The notes: generated from the letters alone by a model not told the origin. Counted from the stretch's first letter, positions 1-8,754 are shown. The stretch: DNA of 64,000 nt from Rathayibacter sp. VKM Ac-2804 (GCF_009866655.1 NZ_CP047420.1:1984001-2048000), one strand, 5' to 3'. Program-made: numbers and translations.

Positions 1-78
1 GCTGGCACTCGAGCACCCGGCCAGGGCGAGCGCTCCCGCACCGAGCAGCATCACGCTCGCGACGAGCCGGCGCGTCAT
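1..78 (-). CDS. Lipoprotein, N-terminal fragment (cut by window edge)
   Basis: Only the first 26 codons are inside the window. They encode a lipoprotein signal peptide: a short basic start (MTRR), a hydrophobic core rich in Leu, Ala and Val, and the lipobox LAGC at about residues 19-22, followed by Ser-Ser-Ala. The mature protein should be lipid-anchored on the outer face of the membrane. The ATG overlaps the stop of the upstream YbdK-type ligase gene by four bases (ATGA), so the two are probably translationally coupled. The function cannot be read from this fragment. Confidence 0.75.
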   Translation of the reverse strand, partial: MTRRLVASVMLLGAGALALAGCSSAS

Positions 79-1220
79 GCCCGCGGGTCCTTGAGCCCGT
101 CGCGCAGCTCGCCCGCGAGCGCGCGGACCACGGCCTTCAGATCGCCGTCGTTCTCCGACGCGGTGCGCAGCTGGCGCTGGTAGCTCGCCCCGGCGACGAG
201 GATCAGCTCGACGTCGGCGAGCTCCGCGGCGCAGTCGAGGCGCTCCGCCACCGGTGCGAGGGTCGTCAGCAGATCGCGGATGTCGTCGGTGACGAGCCGC
301 TCGTTCCCGGCCGCGTCGAGGATGATCTCGGCGTCGAGTCCGTAGCGGGCGGCGCGCCACTTGTTCTCCCGGACGTACCAGGGCTGCATCGTGGCGAGCG
401 TGCCGCCCTCGTCGAGCTGGGTCGACAGGTGCTCGACCAGGCACTGGATGAGCGCGGCGACCGCTCCGATCTCCTCCGGCGAGGACAGCCCGTCGCAGGC
501 GCGCATCTCGATCGTGCCCCACTGCGGGGAGGGGCGGATGTCCCAGCGGACCTCGGTGTGATCGTCGATGACGCCGGTGCGCATCATGTCGTCGACGTAC
601 TCCTCGTAGTTCGCCCAGGCGCCGAACTGCGGCGGCAGACCCGCGGTGGGCAGCTGCTGGAACATCAGCGCGCGGTTCGAGGCGTAGCCGGTGTCGACGC
701 CGCCCCAGAACGGGCTCGACGCCGAGAGGGCCTGCAGATGCGGGTAGTAGTCGAGCAGCGAGTTGAGGATGGTGAGGACCTTGTCGCGGTCCTCGATCCC
801 CACGTGCACGTGGATGCCCCAGATCATCATGTTGCGGCCCCACCACTGCGTGCGGTCGATGAGCCGGTGGTAGCGCTCCTTGTCGGTGATGGTCTGGTCG
901 TACCACTGCGCGAAGGGGTGCGAGCCGGAGCAGACGAGGTCCAGGCCCATCGGGTCGGTGATCTCGCGCACCTGGCGCAGCTGGTCCTGCAGATCGGCGA
1001 CGGCGTCGCGGACGGTGCGGTGCACTCCGGAGACCAGCTCGACCGTGTTCTTCAGCAGCTCGCCGGTGATCCGCGGGTGCGGCGACCCGTCCTCGCCGCG
1101 GAGCGCCTCGAGCACGACGTCGGCGACGTTGGCGAGATCGCCCGTCTGCCGGTCGACGATGGCGACCTCCCACTCGATCCCGAGGGTGGAGCGGTCGGAT
1201 TCGGCGAAGGTGATCTCCAT
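75..1220 (-). CDS. ybdK: Carboxylate-amine ligase, YbdK / glutamate-cysteine ligase family 2
   Basis: The 381-residue protein belongs to the GCS2 family, whose E. coli member YbdK has weak gamma-glutamylcysteine synthetase activity. Family signatures are seen: the N-terminal STLGIEWEVAIVD strand with the catalytic acidic residues, GSHPFAQW around residue 100, the IHVHVGI metal-binding segment around residue 140, and RPSPQWGTIEMRACDG around residue 240. I chose the ATG at 1220 because the family begins with ME-T-F and a GAGG element lies 9 bases upstream; an in-frame ATG further upstream would add 20 Gly/Arg-rich residues. The physiological substrate in actinobacteria is not settled. The stop overlaps the start of a lipoprotein gene. 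Confidence 0.85.
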   Translation of the reverse strand: MEITFAESDRSTLGIEWEVAIVDRQTGDLANVADVVLEALRGEDGSPHPRITGELLKNTVELVSGVHRTVRDAVADLQDQLRQVREITDPMGLDLVCSGSHPFAQWYDQTITDKERYHRLIDRTQWWGRNMMIWGIHVHVGIEDRDKVLTILNSLLDYYPHLQALSASSPFWGGVDTGYASNRALMFQQLPTAGLPPQFGAWANYEEYVDDMMRTGVIDDHTEVRWDIRPSPQWGTIEMRACDGLSSPEEIGAVAALIQCLVEHLSTQLDEGGTLATMQPWYVRENKWRAARYGLDAEIILDAAGNERLVTDDIRDLLTTLAPVAERLDCAAELADVELILVAGASYQRQLRTASENDGDLKAVVRALAGELRDGLKDPRA

Positions 1221-1319
1221 GACGGCGTCCTCGTCAGTCGGGCGTCCACCGGGGCGGGACGCGCCCCCACATCCTCGCATCAGAGACCGGAGCGGACGCC
1301 GAGTGACGGGTGTCCGTGT

Positions 1320-1356
1320 CGGCGCCGCAGGGCGCGGGTTTTTCTGGCAGAATGAT
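1320..1356 (+). promoter_or_regulatory. Putative promoter of the rpsP operon
   Basis: A TGGCAGAATG element at 1345-1354 supplies a -10-like CAGAAT. The same ten bases stand in front of rplS (7320) and the gene at 36267, which supports a shared promoter motif. It would give an S16 leader of roughly 130 bases. No good -35 is seen. The assignment rests on motif recurrence and position only. Confidence 0.45.
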
Positions 1357-1492
1357 CCGTCGGGTCCGAGGCGGTCGACCCTCTACTCACCGCCGAAGAA
1401 ACCCCCTCGAGCTTCCGGCCGGGTGTGCCCCCACGCTCACGGCTCAGTTCATCCATCATCGACCTCACGGTCAACGACCACACAGGAGAATT

Positions 1493-1906
1493 GTGGCTGT
1501 CAAGATTCGTCTGAAGCGCCTCGGCAAGATCCGAGCGCCCTACTACCGCATCGTCGTCGCCGACTCGCGCACCAAGCGCGACGGCCGCGTGATCGAGGAG
1601 ATCGGTCAGTACCACCCGACCGAGCAGCCCTCGTTCATCAAGGTCGACTCGGAGCGCGCGCAGTACTGGCTCGGAGTCGGCGCGCAGCCGACCGAGCAGG
1701 TCGCCGCGATCCTCAAGCTGACCGGCGACTGGGGCCGCTTCAAGGGCGACGCCGACGCCGTCAGCACCGTCCAGGTGAAGGAGCCCAAGGCTCCGTTCGT
1801 CGTCGACGCGAAGAAGAAGCCGGTTCTCAAGCCGAAGTCCGAGGCTCCCGCCAAGGCCACCGCGCCCGAGGCGCCCGCCGCCGACGAAGCCTCCACCGAG
1901 GCGTAG
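1493..1906 (+). CDS. rpsP: 30S ribosomal protein S16
   Basis: The 137-residue protein starts [13 protein letters not shown] followed by [13 protein letters not shown], the S16 N-terminal signature that places it in the body of the small subunit. The GTG at 1493 is chosen because AGGAGA lies just upstream and S16 proteins start at this residue. The C-terminus carries an Ala/Lys/Glu-rich tail (about residues 105-137), as is usual in actinobacteria. It is the first gene of the rpsP-khpA-rimM-trmD operon, with only three bases to the next start. Confidence 0.97.
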   Translation: MAVKIRLKRLGKIRAPYYRIVVADSRTKRDGRVIEEIGQYHPTEQPSFIKVDSERAQYWLGVGAQPTEQVAAILKLTGDWGRFKGDADAVSTVQVKEPKAPFVVDAKKKPVLKPKSEAPAKATAPEAPAADEASTEA

Positions 1907-1909
1907 TCC

Positions 1910-2146
1910 GTGCTCGCTCCCGCCGTCGAACACCTCGTCAAGGGGATCGTCGAGAACCCCGATGAGGTCAAGGTCGTGGCTACGAGCTCCCCGCGCGGAG
2001 AGGTCCTCGAGGTGCGCGTGCACCCCGAGGACCTCGGCCGCGTGATCGGACGTTCCGGTCGCACCGCCAAGGCCGTCCGCACCCTCGTCGCTGCCCTCGC
2101 CGACGGGCGACGCGTGCGCGTCGACGTCGTCGACACCGACAAGTAG
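1910..2146 (+). CDS. khpA: KH-domain RNA-binding protein KhpA (YlqC)
   Basis: This 78-residue protein is a single type II KH domain. The GxxG loop is GRSG within DLGRVIGRSGRTAKAVRTL (about residues 42-60). The family binds RNA with low specificity, partners KhpB/EloR in Gram-positive bacteria, and influences cell elongation. The gene starts with GTG three bases after rpsP and ends one base before rimM, which is the conserved actinobacterial and firmicute order. Confidence 0.92.
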   Translation: MLAPAVEHLVKGIVENPDEVKVVATSSPRGEVLEVRVHPEDLGRVIGRSGRTAKAVRTLVAALADGRRVRVDVVDTDK

Positions 2147-2147
2147 G

Positions 2148-2882
2148 GTGGCGACCCCCGCAGCGGGCACGACGCAGCTCCGCGTCGCCCGACTCACCAA
2201 GGCCCACGGGCTCAAGGGCGCGATCAAGCTCGAGCTCTACACCGACGAGCCCGACAAGCGCTTCACCCCCGGTGCCTCCTTCACCCTCCAGGTGCCCCGC
2301 ACCTCCGAGTGGCACGGCAAGAAGCTCGAACTCGTCGAGCTGCGCTGGTACAACAGCCACCCCGTCGCCTTCTTCAAGGGCATCGCCGACCGCGACGCCG
2401 CCGAGACCCTCCTCAAGGCGATCCTCTGGATCGACGAGGCGGTGCAGACCGAGCCCGGCGACGACGACTCCTGGTACGACTACCAGCTGGTCGGCATGTC
2501 CGTCGTCCGCGACGGCCGCGAGGTGGGCACGGTCCGCCGCGTCGACCACTTCCCCGCGCAGGACCTCCTCATCGTCGGCACGCCGTCGGGCGAGGTGATG
2601 GTCCCGTTCGTGAACGCGATCGTGCCGTCCGTCGACCCCGTCGCCGGCGTCGTCACCGTCACGCCGCCGATCGGCCTCTTCGAGGAGGCTCCCGAGGAGG
2701 AGCCCGCCGAGGTGGACCTCAGCGGCGTCGACCTCTCCGACCCCGAGCTGGCCGCGGCCGCCCCGGTCGAGGAGGAGGACGACGCCGTCGACGCTGATCC
2801 GGCTGACGCGTCCGCTCCGGCCGCGGACGACGACTCCGCCGACGCCGCGACCCCGGACTCCCAGGAGGAGCCGCGGTCGTGA
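2148..2882 (+). CDS. rimM: Ribosome maturation factor RimM
   Basis: RimM assists 16S rRNA processing and 30S head assembly and binds S19. The 244-residue protein has the N-terminal domain with [19 protein letters not shown] (about residues 12-30) and the PRC-barrel with [11 protein letters not shown] and AQDLLIV (about residues 108-145). It is longer than the usual 170-200 residues because of an acidic Asp/Glu/Ala tail from about residue 185, which is likely disordered. It begins at a GTG and its last four bases (GTGA) are the start of trmD. Confidence 0.93.
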   Translation: MATPAAGTTQLRVARLTKAHGLKGAIKLELYTDEPDKRFTPGASFTLQVPRTSEWHGKKLELVELRWYNSHPVAFFKGIADRDAAETLLKAILWIDEAVQTEPGDDDSWYDYQLVGMSVVRDGREVGTVRRVDHFPAQDLLIVGTPSGEVMVPFVNAIVPSVDPVAGVVTVTPPIGLFEEAPEEEPAEVDLSGVDLSDPELAAAAPVEEEDDAVDADPADASAPAADDDSADAATPDSQEEPRS

Positions 2883-3562
2883 GGATCGACATCGTCACGA
2901 TCTTCCCGGAGTTCTTCGGCGTCCTCGACATCAGCCTGCTCGGGCGCGCGCGCCAGAGCGGGCTGATCGAGCTCGGCGTGCACGATCTCCGCTCGTTCAC
3001 CCACGACCGGCACCGCACCGTCGACGACACGCCCTACGGCGGCGGCGCCGGCATGGTGATGCGGCCGGAGCCGTGGGGCGAGGCGTTCGACACGATCCTC
3101 GATGCGGCCGCGGACCCGCTGGTGATCTTCCCCTCGCCCGCCGGCGAGGTCTTCACCCAGGCCACCGCGCGCGAGCTCGCGCAGGAGTCGTCCCTCGTCT
3201 TCGGCTGCGGCCGCTACGAGGGCATCGACCAGCGCGTCGTCGACCACACGGCCGAGCGCGCCCGTGTGCGGATGATCAGCCTCGGCGACTACGTCCTCAA
3301 CGGGGGAGAGGTCGCCGTGATGGCGATGATCGAGGCCGTCGGCCGCCTCGTCCCCGGTGTCGTCGGCAACCCGGCGAGCCTGGTCGAGGAGAGCCACTCC
3401 GACGGCCTGCTCGAGTACCCCAGCTACACCAAGCCCGCCTCCTGGCGCGGCCTCGACGTCCCGCCGGTGCTGCTCAGCGGCAACCACGGAGCGATCGCCG
3501 CCTGGCGCCACGAGCAGAGCGTCGAGCGCACCCGCCGCGTCCGCCCGGAGCTCCTGCCCTGA
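2879..3562 (+). CDS. trmD: tRNA (guanine-37-N1)-methyltransferase TrmD
   Basis: TrmD methylates G37 of tRNAs reading CNN codons and so prevents +1 frameshifting. The 227-residue SPOUT enzyme shows [13 protein letters not shown] at the start, [16 protein letters not shown] (about residue 35), the SAM-binding [12 protein letters not shown], and the knot segment [16 protein letters not shown] (about residue 133). The length is normal. It starts inside the rimM stop (GTGA) and is the last gene of the operon; palindromic repeats follow. Confidence 0.96.
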   Translation: MRIDIVTIFPEFFGVLDISLLGRARQSGLIELGVHDLRSFTHDRHRTVDDTPYGGGAGMVMRPEPWGEAFDTILDAAADPLVIFPSPAGEVFTQATARELAQESSLVFGCGRYEGIDQRVVDHTAERARVRMISLGDYVLNGGEVAVMAMIEAVGRLVPGVVGNPASLVEESHSDGLLEYPSYTKPASWRGLDVPPVLLSGNHGAIAAWRHEQSVERTRRVRPELLP

Positions 3563-3571
3563 CCGCCCCTC

Positions 3572-3713
3572 GCGAGATGCCACTTGCGCACGCCTTCCAC
3601 GGCGTGTCGCGTACCCAAGTGGCATCTCGCCACTGCGTGCCACGGTCCGATCTCGCGAGATGCCACTTGTGCACACCTTCTGCGGCGTGTCGCGCTCATA
3701 AGTGGCATCTCGC
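3572..3713. repeat. Two intergenic palindromic repeats (family 1)
   Basis: Two units lie between trmD and the convergent gene. Unit 1 (3572-3630) and unit 2 (3655-3713) have identical perfect 14-base arms: GCGAGATGCCACTT on the left and AAGTGGCATCTCGC on the right. Each encloses a 31-base spacer with the shared core GGCGTGTCGCG. They can form long hairpins and may act as a bidirectional terminator, although no T-run follows. The arrangement resembles REP/BIME elements. Confidence 0.85.
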
Positions 3714-3721
3714 GAAGGGGG

Positions 3722-4066
3722 TCAGGGCTCCCGGGCCAGGGTGAGGTGGCGTTCGCGGAGGGCGAGGAAGAGAGGGAAGGCGAAGGCCAGCGCGACCAGC
3801 GGCGCGAGTACCACGAGGATCCAGACCTGCTTCATGCCGATGCGGCGCCCCTCGGCGATCATGAAGGCGACGGCGGCGATCGCCACCACGAGCAGATCCG
3901 TCGTGATCGACGAGACCGCCGGTCCGCCGCCCGCGAGGTCGCCGAGGAAGTCGACGCTCTCCAGCACGGCGCGGACGTTGTACGTCCAGGTGCCGACGAG
4001 GCCGGCGACGGCGAGCAGCAGGTAGATCACTGCGGGCGGCGTCCAGCCGCGGCGCAGCCGGCTCAT
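3722..4066 (-). CDS. DUF2834-like small membrane protein
   Basis: This 114-residue protein has about three membrane segments: residues 11-28 (PAVIYLLLAVAGLVGTW), 55-75 and 80-100. The N-terminal pattern of a TM ending in TWxYN matches DUF2834 proteins, which have no assigned function. Its ATG overlaps the stop of the upstream gene (ATGA), so it is the last gene of a three-gene operon headed by a MerR regulator. Confidence 0.7.
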   Translation of the reverse strand: MSRLRRGWTPPAVIYLLLAVAGLVGTWTYNVRAVLESVDFLGDLAGGGPAVSSITTDLLVVAIAAVAFMIAEGRRIGMKQVWILVVLAPLVALAFAFPLFLALRERHLTLAREP

Positions 4067-5022
4067 CGCGCGACCTCGACGGAGGCGCGGCGGACGGCGA
4101 CGACCGCCGCGAGGACCAGGACGACCGTCACCGCGCCGCCGACGGCGAGGGTGAGCGCATCCGGAGCCACGATCGACTGCCCGCGCAGCGCCTGCCAGCA
4201 GGTCAGCGCGACGACGGCGGCCCAGGCGAGCGCCGCGAGCGCGACGAGCCGGAATCGGAGGGTCGCGTCGCCGAGCAGCCGCACCCGCGACGCCGGCCAG
4301 CCGAGCGCGACGGCCAGCAGCGGCAGCCCCTGCAGCGCGTGCATCCCGAGGAAGTGCGGGATCCGCAGATCTCCGCCCGTGGTGCTCCAGCCGAGCAGCG
4401 GCAGACCCGCACCGCCGTCGTCCACGCCGACCGCGTGCGCGCCGACGACCCCCTGGTAGTCGGAGAGCTGCGACGCGGTCGGCCCGGTCATCAGGAACGC
4501 GAGCGCCATCCCGACCAGTCCGATCACGAGCCCGGCGCGGACCGCGAGGGTGAGGGCGGGATCGCCCAGCGGCACCCGCGCCAGGAGCGCGGCGAGCACC
4601 AGGGTGACCAGCCAGACGACGACGATCGAGACCGCCATCGCCGCCCACAGCGCCGAGTGCAGCGGCGTCGTCACGTTGAAGTGGCTCGTGACGCCGACCG
4701 CGGCGGCCCCGCCGATGACGACCATCTCGATCGCGAGCCCGGCGACCGCGACGCTGCCGAGGAGCCGCGCGAGGCGACGGCGGCGCTCGGGGACGAGACC
4801 GATCAGCCAGGCGAGGGTCAGCGCGTACACCGCGATGGAGAGGCAGAACTTCAGCGGCTTCCCCCAGAGCGGCTGGCCGCCGAGCTCGCGCGGGTCGACG
4901 AGCAGAAGGACGAAGCAGGCCAGGACGCCGACGGCCATCGCCGCGGCGAGGACGAGGAGCGGGCGGTGCGGCCGGCCGGGGGTCGCGGCGGCCCGCTCCG
5001 GGCGCTGGATCGTGGCGGTCAT
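4063..5022 (-). CDS. Polytopic membrane protein, function unknown
   Basis: The 319-residue protein has about eight hydrophobic segments spread over the whole length. Conserved-looking features are the loop ELGGQPLWGKPLKFCLSIAVY (only in part hydrophobic, about residues 47-66) and RIPHFLGMHALQGLPLL around residue 220, with histidines in or near membrane segments. I recognise no transport or enzyme signature. It overlaps both neighbours by four bases, so it is co-translated with the MerR regulator and the DUF2834 protein and is probably under that regulator's control. Confidence 0.65.
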   Translation of the reverse strand: MTATIQRPERAAATPGRPHRPLLVLAAAMAVGVLACFVLLLVDPRELGGQPLWGKPLKFCLSIAVYALTLAWLIGLVPERRRRLARLLGSVAVAGLAIEMVVIGGAAAVGVTSHFNVTTPLHSALWAAMAVSIVVVWLVTLVLAALLARVPLGDPALTLAVRAGLVIGLVGMALAFLMTGPTASQLSDYQGVVGAHAVGVDDGGAGLPLLGWSTTGGDLRIPHFLGMHALQGLPLLAVALGWPASRVRLLGDATLRFRLVALAALAWAAVVALTCWQALRGQSIVAPDALTLAVGGAVTVVLVLAAVVAVRRASVEVAR

Positions 5023-5690
5023 CGCGCCACCTCGGCGATCTCTCGCGCCGCGGCGTGCTCGGAGGCGGACACCGAGTCCTGCCGCTCCCCGAATCTCCGC
5101 TGCGTCTCCCGGGCCTGGGCGACGCGGCGCATCGACTGCAGCACGACGTCGCCGAGGGCCGTGCCGACCGCCGCGATCGACGTCTGCTCGCTCACGCTGC
5201 TGCGCGCCTCGAGCTCGTCCAGGTCCGCGCTCGCGACGATCTCTGCCGCCCGGGCGTAGGCGGCGAGCCAGGACGGCGTCATCCCGCCCCCGGAGAGCTC
5301 GAGGGCGTCGAGGGCTCGGGCCGCCGTCCGCACCGCCGGGTGCTCGCAGTAGTCGTCGCCGACCACCGACCGCACCCGCTCGAGTGCGTCGTCCGAGGCG
5401 ACGGCCTCGGAGTCGACGTTCGCGGAGACGACGTCCTGCGCCACCTCGAACGCGACCGCCGGGGGAGCGCCCTCGTCCAGCACGGCCGTGATCCGCTTCG
5501 CTCCCGCGATGCCGACTCCGCCGCTCTCGATCAGCGCGCGGAGCAGGCGGAGCCGGGCGAGGTGCTCGTCGCCGTAGTCGGAGCGCTGCGGCCCGGACGC
5601 CCTGCCCGGTGGCAGCAGACCCTCGCGGATGTAGTACTTGATCGTGGGCAGGCTGACACCGCTGAGGCGGCTGAGCTCCGAGACTCGCAT
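5019..5690 (-). CDS. MerR-family transcriptional regulator
   Basis: Residues 1-70 form the MerR winged-helix domain: MRVSELSRLSGVSLPTIKYY then IREGLLPPGR and a second helix with HLARLRLLRAL. The C-terminal 150 residues are mostly helical and lack an obvious Cys metal site, so the effector is probably an organic ligand or none. It is first in an operon with two membrane proteins (4-base overlap). A 19-base inverted repeat sits directly upstream and is the likely autoregulatory site. Confidence 0.85.
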   Translation of the reverse strand: MRVSELSRLSGVSLPTIKYYIREGLLPPGRASGPQRSDYGDEHLARLRLLRALIESGGVGIAGAKRITAVLDEGAPPAVAFEVAQDVVSANVDSEAVASDDALERVRSVVGDDYCEHPAVRTAARALDALELSGGGMTPSWLAAYARAAEIVASADLDELEARSSVSEQTSIAAVGTALGDVVLQSMRRVAQARETQRRFGERQDSVSASEHAAAREIAEVAR

Positions 5691-5696
5691 GCGGAT

Positions 5697-5715
5697 AGTA
5701 TCGCTATCGGATACT
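5697..5715 (-). promoter_or_regulatory. Inverted repeat upstream of merR gene (probable operator)
   Basis: AGTATC and GATACT are separated by seven bases, immediately upstream of the regulator's ATG at 5690. MerR proteins bind such dyads between the -35 and -10 elements. On the minus strand TACTAT near 5694-5699 could be the -10, which would make the mRNA nearly leaderless. This is inferred from position and symmetry. Confidence 0.5.
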
Positions 5716-5774
5716 GCTGCTGTCCAGTGATCAGTCCAAGAACGTCCCGGGTCGCGGTCAGGCGCGGAGGGAGG

Positions 5775-6542
5775 TCAGTCCCGCGCGGAGAGGACGATGT
5801 TGCCGGTCTCCGTGATGGCGATGGTGTGCTCCATGTGCGCGCCGCGCGAGCCGTCGCGGCTGCGGAGGGTCCAGCCGTCCTTGTCGGTGTAGATCTCGTC
5901 GGTGCTCTGCAGGAACCACGGCTCGATCGCGACGACGAGGCCCGGGCGCAGCGGGTAGCCGCGGCCGGCGCGGCCGTCGTTCGCGATGTGCGGGTCGCCG
6001 TGCATGGTGCGGCCGACGCCGTGACCGCCGAAGTCGGTGTTGATGCTGAGGCCCTCGGCGCGGGCGACCGCGGCGATGGCGGCGGAGATGTCGCCGATCT
6101 TCTTGCCGGGCTGCGCGGCGGCGATGCCGGCCTCGAGCGCGCGGGTGGTGGTGTCGACCAGCTTCAGGTCCTCGGGGCGCGGCGTGCCGACGGCGACGGT
6201 GATCGCGGAGTCGGCGACCCAGCCGTCGACGGAGGCGGCGAAGTCGAGGGTCAGCAGGTCGCCGTCGCGCAGGCGGTAGTCGAAGGGGAGTCCGTGCAGC
6301 ACGGCGTCGTTGACCGACGTGCAGATCACCTTGCCGAACGGGCTGGCGCCGAACGAGGGGTGGTAGTCGATGTAGCAGGACTCGGCGCCGGCCGAGCGGA
6401 TCATGTCGTGCGCGAGGCGGTCGAGCTCGAGCAGGTTGACGCCCACGGCGGCCGCGGCGGACGTCGCCTTCAGCACCTCGGCGACGAAGCGGCCGGCCGG
6501 GCGCATCTCCTCGATCTCGGCGGGTGTGCGCAGCTCGATCAT
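5775..6542 (-). CDS. map: Methionine aminopeptidase, type I
   Basis: Map removes the initiator methionine from nascent proteins. The 255-residue protein carries the pita-bread metal ligands in order: D in LTLDFAASVDGW (first Asp of the site about residue 96), D in AVDGWVADSAITV, H in GGHGVGRTMHGDPHI (about residue 170), E in VVAIEPWF (about residue 203) and E in HMEHTIAI (about residue 234). The length is standard for a single-domain type I enzyme. It is monocistronic here, with a divergent membrane-protein gene upstream. Confidence 0.95.
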   Translation of the reverse strand: MIELRTPAEIEEMRPAGRFVAEVLKATSAAAAVGVNLLELDRLAHDMIRSAGAESCYIDYHPSFGASPFGKVICTSVNDAVLHGLPFDYRLRDGDLLTLDFAASVDGWVADSAITVAVGTPRPEDLKLVDTTTRALEAGIAAAQPGKKIGDISAAIAAVARAEGLSINTDFGGHGVGRTMHGDPHIANDGRAGRGYPLRPGLVVAIEPWFLQSTDEIYTDKDGWTLRSRDGSRGAHMEHTIAITETGNIVLSARD

Positions 6543-6600
6543 GCTGATCCTCTCGGTGGTCGCTGAGGCGTTCTTCAGCGGTCGTGGGTACCGTCGGTGC

Positions 6601-7092
6601 ATGCGCACGAGACGGGCTTTCGGTTCCTGGCTGTACCCGGCGGCGGTCGTCCTGCCGCTCTGGATCCTCCTGGGGTACGGACTCTTCGGAGGATCGAGCG
6701 GCTGGACCGTGCTCGGCCTGGTCATCGCCCTCCCTATTCTGGCGGTCGGCCTGGCCGTCGTCGCGAGCATCGTGGCGTTTCGGGTCACCGTCCGCCCCTC
6801 GCGGACACCCGCCTGGGGCGACGTGGCGGCGCTCGGCGCCTGGCACGCCTCGCTGATCGCCTTCGGCTTCTTCCCTCCGGGCGCGTGGGCGCTCGGCCTG
6901 CTGTCGGTCCTGCTGGGCGTCCTCGCCTTCACGCACTCCGTCTGGCGCTTCTTCACGGATGCCCGCGCGACGCTCCTCGCCTTCGCCGCGGCCGCCGAGG
7001 TGCAGGCCCAGGGCGGCCCGCAGCCCCAGCCCGTGACGGACGAGCGCTTCGACCCGGACCGCCCCCAGGACGGCCAGACGATCGTCCTCTGA
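6601..7092 (+). CDS. Four-TM membrane protein, unknown
   Basis: The 163-residue protein has four predicted membrane segments (about residues 10-30, 36-60, 75-93 and 95-118) and a hydrophilic C-terminal tail of about 40 residues rich in Gln, Pro and Asp. It begins at an ATG 58 bases from the divergent map start. I do not recognise a family. Confidence 0.6.
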   Translation: MRTRRAFGSWLYPAAVVLPLWILLGYGLFGGSSGWTVLGLVIALPILAVGLAVVASIVAFRVTVRPSRTPAWGDVAALGAWHASLIAFGFFPPGAWALGLLSVLLGVLAFTHSVWRFFTDARATLLAFAAAAEVQAQGGPQPQPVTDERFDPDRPQDGQTIVL

Positions 7093-7129
7093 GGGGACCG
7101 TGCCGGAACGCGGCTTCCACTCCTCGCAC

Positions 7130-7248
7130 GTTGTCGTAGTGGACGTCCGAGTACGACAACTTCTGCGTTCTTCCGCTGGACCTGCGCGACCCCGCGTCGC
7201 CGCTCTCCAGAAGTTGTCGTGGCGGGCGCCCCGGTACGACAACTTCTG
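7130..7248. repeat. Two intergenic palindromic repeats (family 2)
   Basis: Unit 1 has 9-base arms GTTGTCGTA (7130-7138) and TACGACAAC (7152-7160). Unit 2 has 13-base arms CAGAAGTTGTCGT (7208-7220) and ACGACAACTTCTG (7236-7248). Spacers are 13-15 bases. The TACGACAACTTCTGCG half-site occurs in both units. The layout is like the repeats after trmD (paired arms, variable spacer) but the sequence differs. Confidence 0.8.
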
Positions 7249-7289
7249 CGGAGTTGCGCTCGCGCACCCGTCCTCTAGACCTCGACCGG

Positions 7290-7335
7290 CCGGTCGCTTT
7301 GACGCACGCTCCGGCGCCATGGCAGAATGGGCGCT
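7290..7335 (+). promoter_or_regulatory. Putative rplS promoter
   Basis: TGGCAGAATG at 7320-7329 repeats the element found upstream of rpsP and the gene at 36267. Transcription from here would give an L19 leader of about 105-110 bases. The leader could hold an L19 autoregulatory structure, but I cannot identify one. Confidence 0.45.
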
Positions 7336-7444
7336 TGTGCCTCGCGCAGGCTCTGCCACAGGGGAGCCGCGACGACGTGGGCACGACCGACTTCCATCAA
7401 CGAAACGGTGTTCGACCTGTGGCGGGCACGGAGAGCGATACAGC

Positions 7445-7792
7445 ATGCACATCCTCGACTCACTCGATGCGGCGTCACTCCGCACCGACATCCCTGAGTT
7501 CCGCGCCGGCGACACCGTCAAGGTGCACGTCAACATCGTCGAGGGCACCCGCTCGCGCATCCAGATCTTCCAGGGCGTCGTCATCGGCCGCTCGAACGAA
7601 GGCGTCCGCGAGACCTTCACGGTCCGCAAGGTCAGCTTCCAGGTCGGCGTCGAGCGCACCTTCCCGGTCCACTCCCCGGTGATCGACCACATCGAGGTCG
7701 TCACCCGCGGTGACGTGCGTCGCGCGAAGCTCTACTACCTCCGCAACCTCCGCGGCAAGAAGGCGAAGATCAAGGAGAAGCGCGACTCCTGA
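7445..7792 (+). CDS. rplS: 50S ribosomal protein L19
   Basis: The 115-residue protein shows L19 hallmarks: [16 protein letters not shown] (about residues 19-34), [20 protein letters not shown] (about residues 38-57), [21 protein letters not shown] and the basic end [21 protein letters not shown]19 lies at the 30S-50S interface. A strong terminator hairpin follows 24 bases after the stop, separating it from lepB. Confidence 0.97.
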   Translation: MHILDSLDAASLRTDIPEFRAGDTVKVHVNIVEGTRSRIQIFQGVVIGRSNEGVRETFTVRKVSFQVGVERTFPVHSPVIDHIEVVTRGDVRRAKLYYLRNLRGKKAKIKEKRDS

Positions 7793-7815
7793 GCGGCGTC
7801 CGCACAGCGATTCCC

Positions 7816-7848
7816 GGACCCCGGCCCATCTATGATGGACCGGGGTCC
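7816..7848 (+). terminator. Rho-independent terminator after rplS
   Basis: GGACCCCGG (7816-7824) pairs perfectly with CCGGGGTCC (7840-7848). An inner CCATC/GATGG extension makes a stem of about 14 pairs with one mismatch, followed by GACCCTTTTCC. The loop region contains TATGAT, which also looks like a -10 hexamer for lepB. Confidence 0.8.
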
Positions 7849-7935
7849 GACCCTTTTCCGGGGCGGTACGACCCGGTGATCCACAGATCGGCGCTGCACC
7901 GCGCGGGTCGACCACAGTAGGGGCCACGGCACGCG

Positions 7936-8754
7936 ATGACAGACAGCACGGCCCCCGTGACCCTCCCGCACGAGGGCGGCCGTCACTCCGCCGATTCCGA
8001 CGGTGACGACCGTCCCCGCCGTCGTCGCCGCGGCGTGCTTCTCTTCCTCCGCGACGTGCTGATCATCGTCGTGGTCGCCGTACTGGTGTCGTTCCTGGTC
8101 AAGACGTTCCTCATCCGCTCGTTCTACATCCCGTCCTCCTCGATGGAGCAGACGCTGGTCGAGAACGACCGCATCCTCGTGAACGAGCTGGTCCCCGGCG
8201 TCGTCCCGATCTCCCGCGGCGACGTGGTCGTCTTCCGCGATCCGGGCGGCTGGCTCTCGCCGACCACCGAGCCCGAGGTCCCCGCGTTCCAGGCCGCCAT
8301 CGACTCGGCCCTCGCGCTCGTCGGCCTCACCGCGCCCGACAGCAACGACCACCTGATCAAGAGGGTCATCGGCCTGCCGGGCGACCACGTCACCTGCTGC
8401 ACCCCGCTCGGCCAGGTCGAGATCAACGGCAACCCGATCTCGGAGCCCTACGTGAAGCTCCCCGAGGGCGTCCAGGCGGTCTCGGCCACCCCGTTCGACG
8501 TGGTCGTGCCCGAGGGCTCGCTCTGGGTGATGGGCGACAACCGCTACAACTCCGCCGACTCCCGCTACAACACCGACAAGCCCGGCAACGGCTTCGTGCC
8601 GATCGACAACGTCGTCGGCCGCGCGATCCTGGTCACCTGGCCGGTGCAGCAGTGGGCCTGGCTGGACGACTACCCGTCGGTGTTCCGCGGCGTCGACACC
8701 GAGGCGTCCGAGGAGCAGTCGGAGGACGACCGGGCCAGCGCGGGCGGTCGCTAG
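7936..8754 (+). CDS. lepB: Signal peptidase I
   Basis: LepB cleaves Sec and Tat signal peptides outside the membrane. The 272-residue protein has a charged N-terminus with an Arg run, one TM (about residues 36-60), the catalytic Ser in FYIPSSSMEQTL (about residue 74), the catalytic Lys in LIKRVIGLPGD (about residue 140) and the conserved WVMGDNRYNSADSR (about residue 200). The acidic C-terminus ends directly against the GTG of rnhB. Confidence 0.95.
   Translation: MTDSTAPVTLPHEGGRHSADSDGDDRPRRRRRGVLLFLRDVLIIVVVAVLVSFLVKTFLIRSFYIPSSSMEQTLVENDRILVNELVPGVVPISRGDVVVFRDPGGWLSPTTEPEVPAFQAAIDSALALVGLTAPDSNDHLIKRVIGLPGDHVTCCTPLGQVEINGNPISEPYVKLPEGVQAVSATPFDVVVPEGSLWVMGDNRYNSADSRYNTDKPGNGFVPIDNVVGRAILVTWPVQQWAWLDDYPSVFRGVDTEASEEQSEDDRASAGGR

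Noticed and set aside
2719..3030. Other frames inside rimM-trmD
   Set aside because: Arg/Pro-rich shadows of well-identified genes.
5758..7704. 648-codon minus-strand frame crossing map and rplS
   Set aside because: It covers recognised genes in other frames and has no family-like segment.
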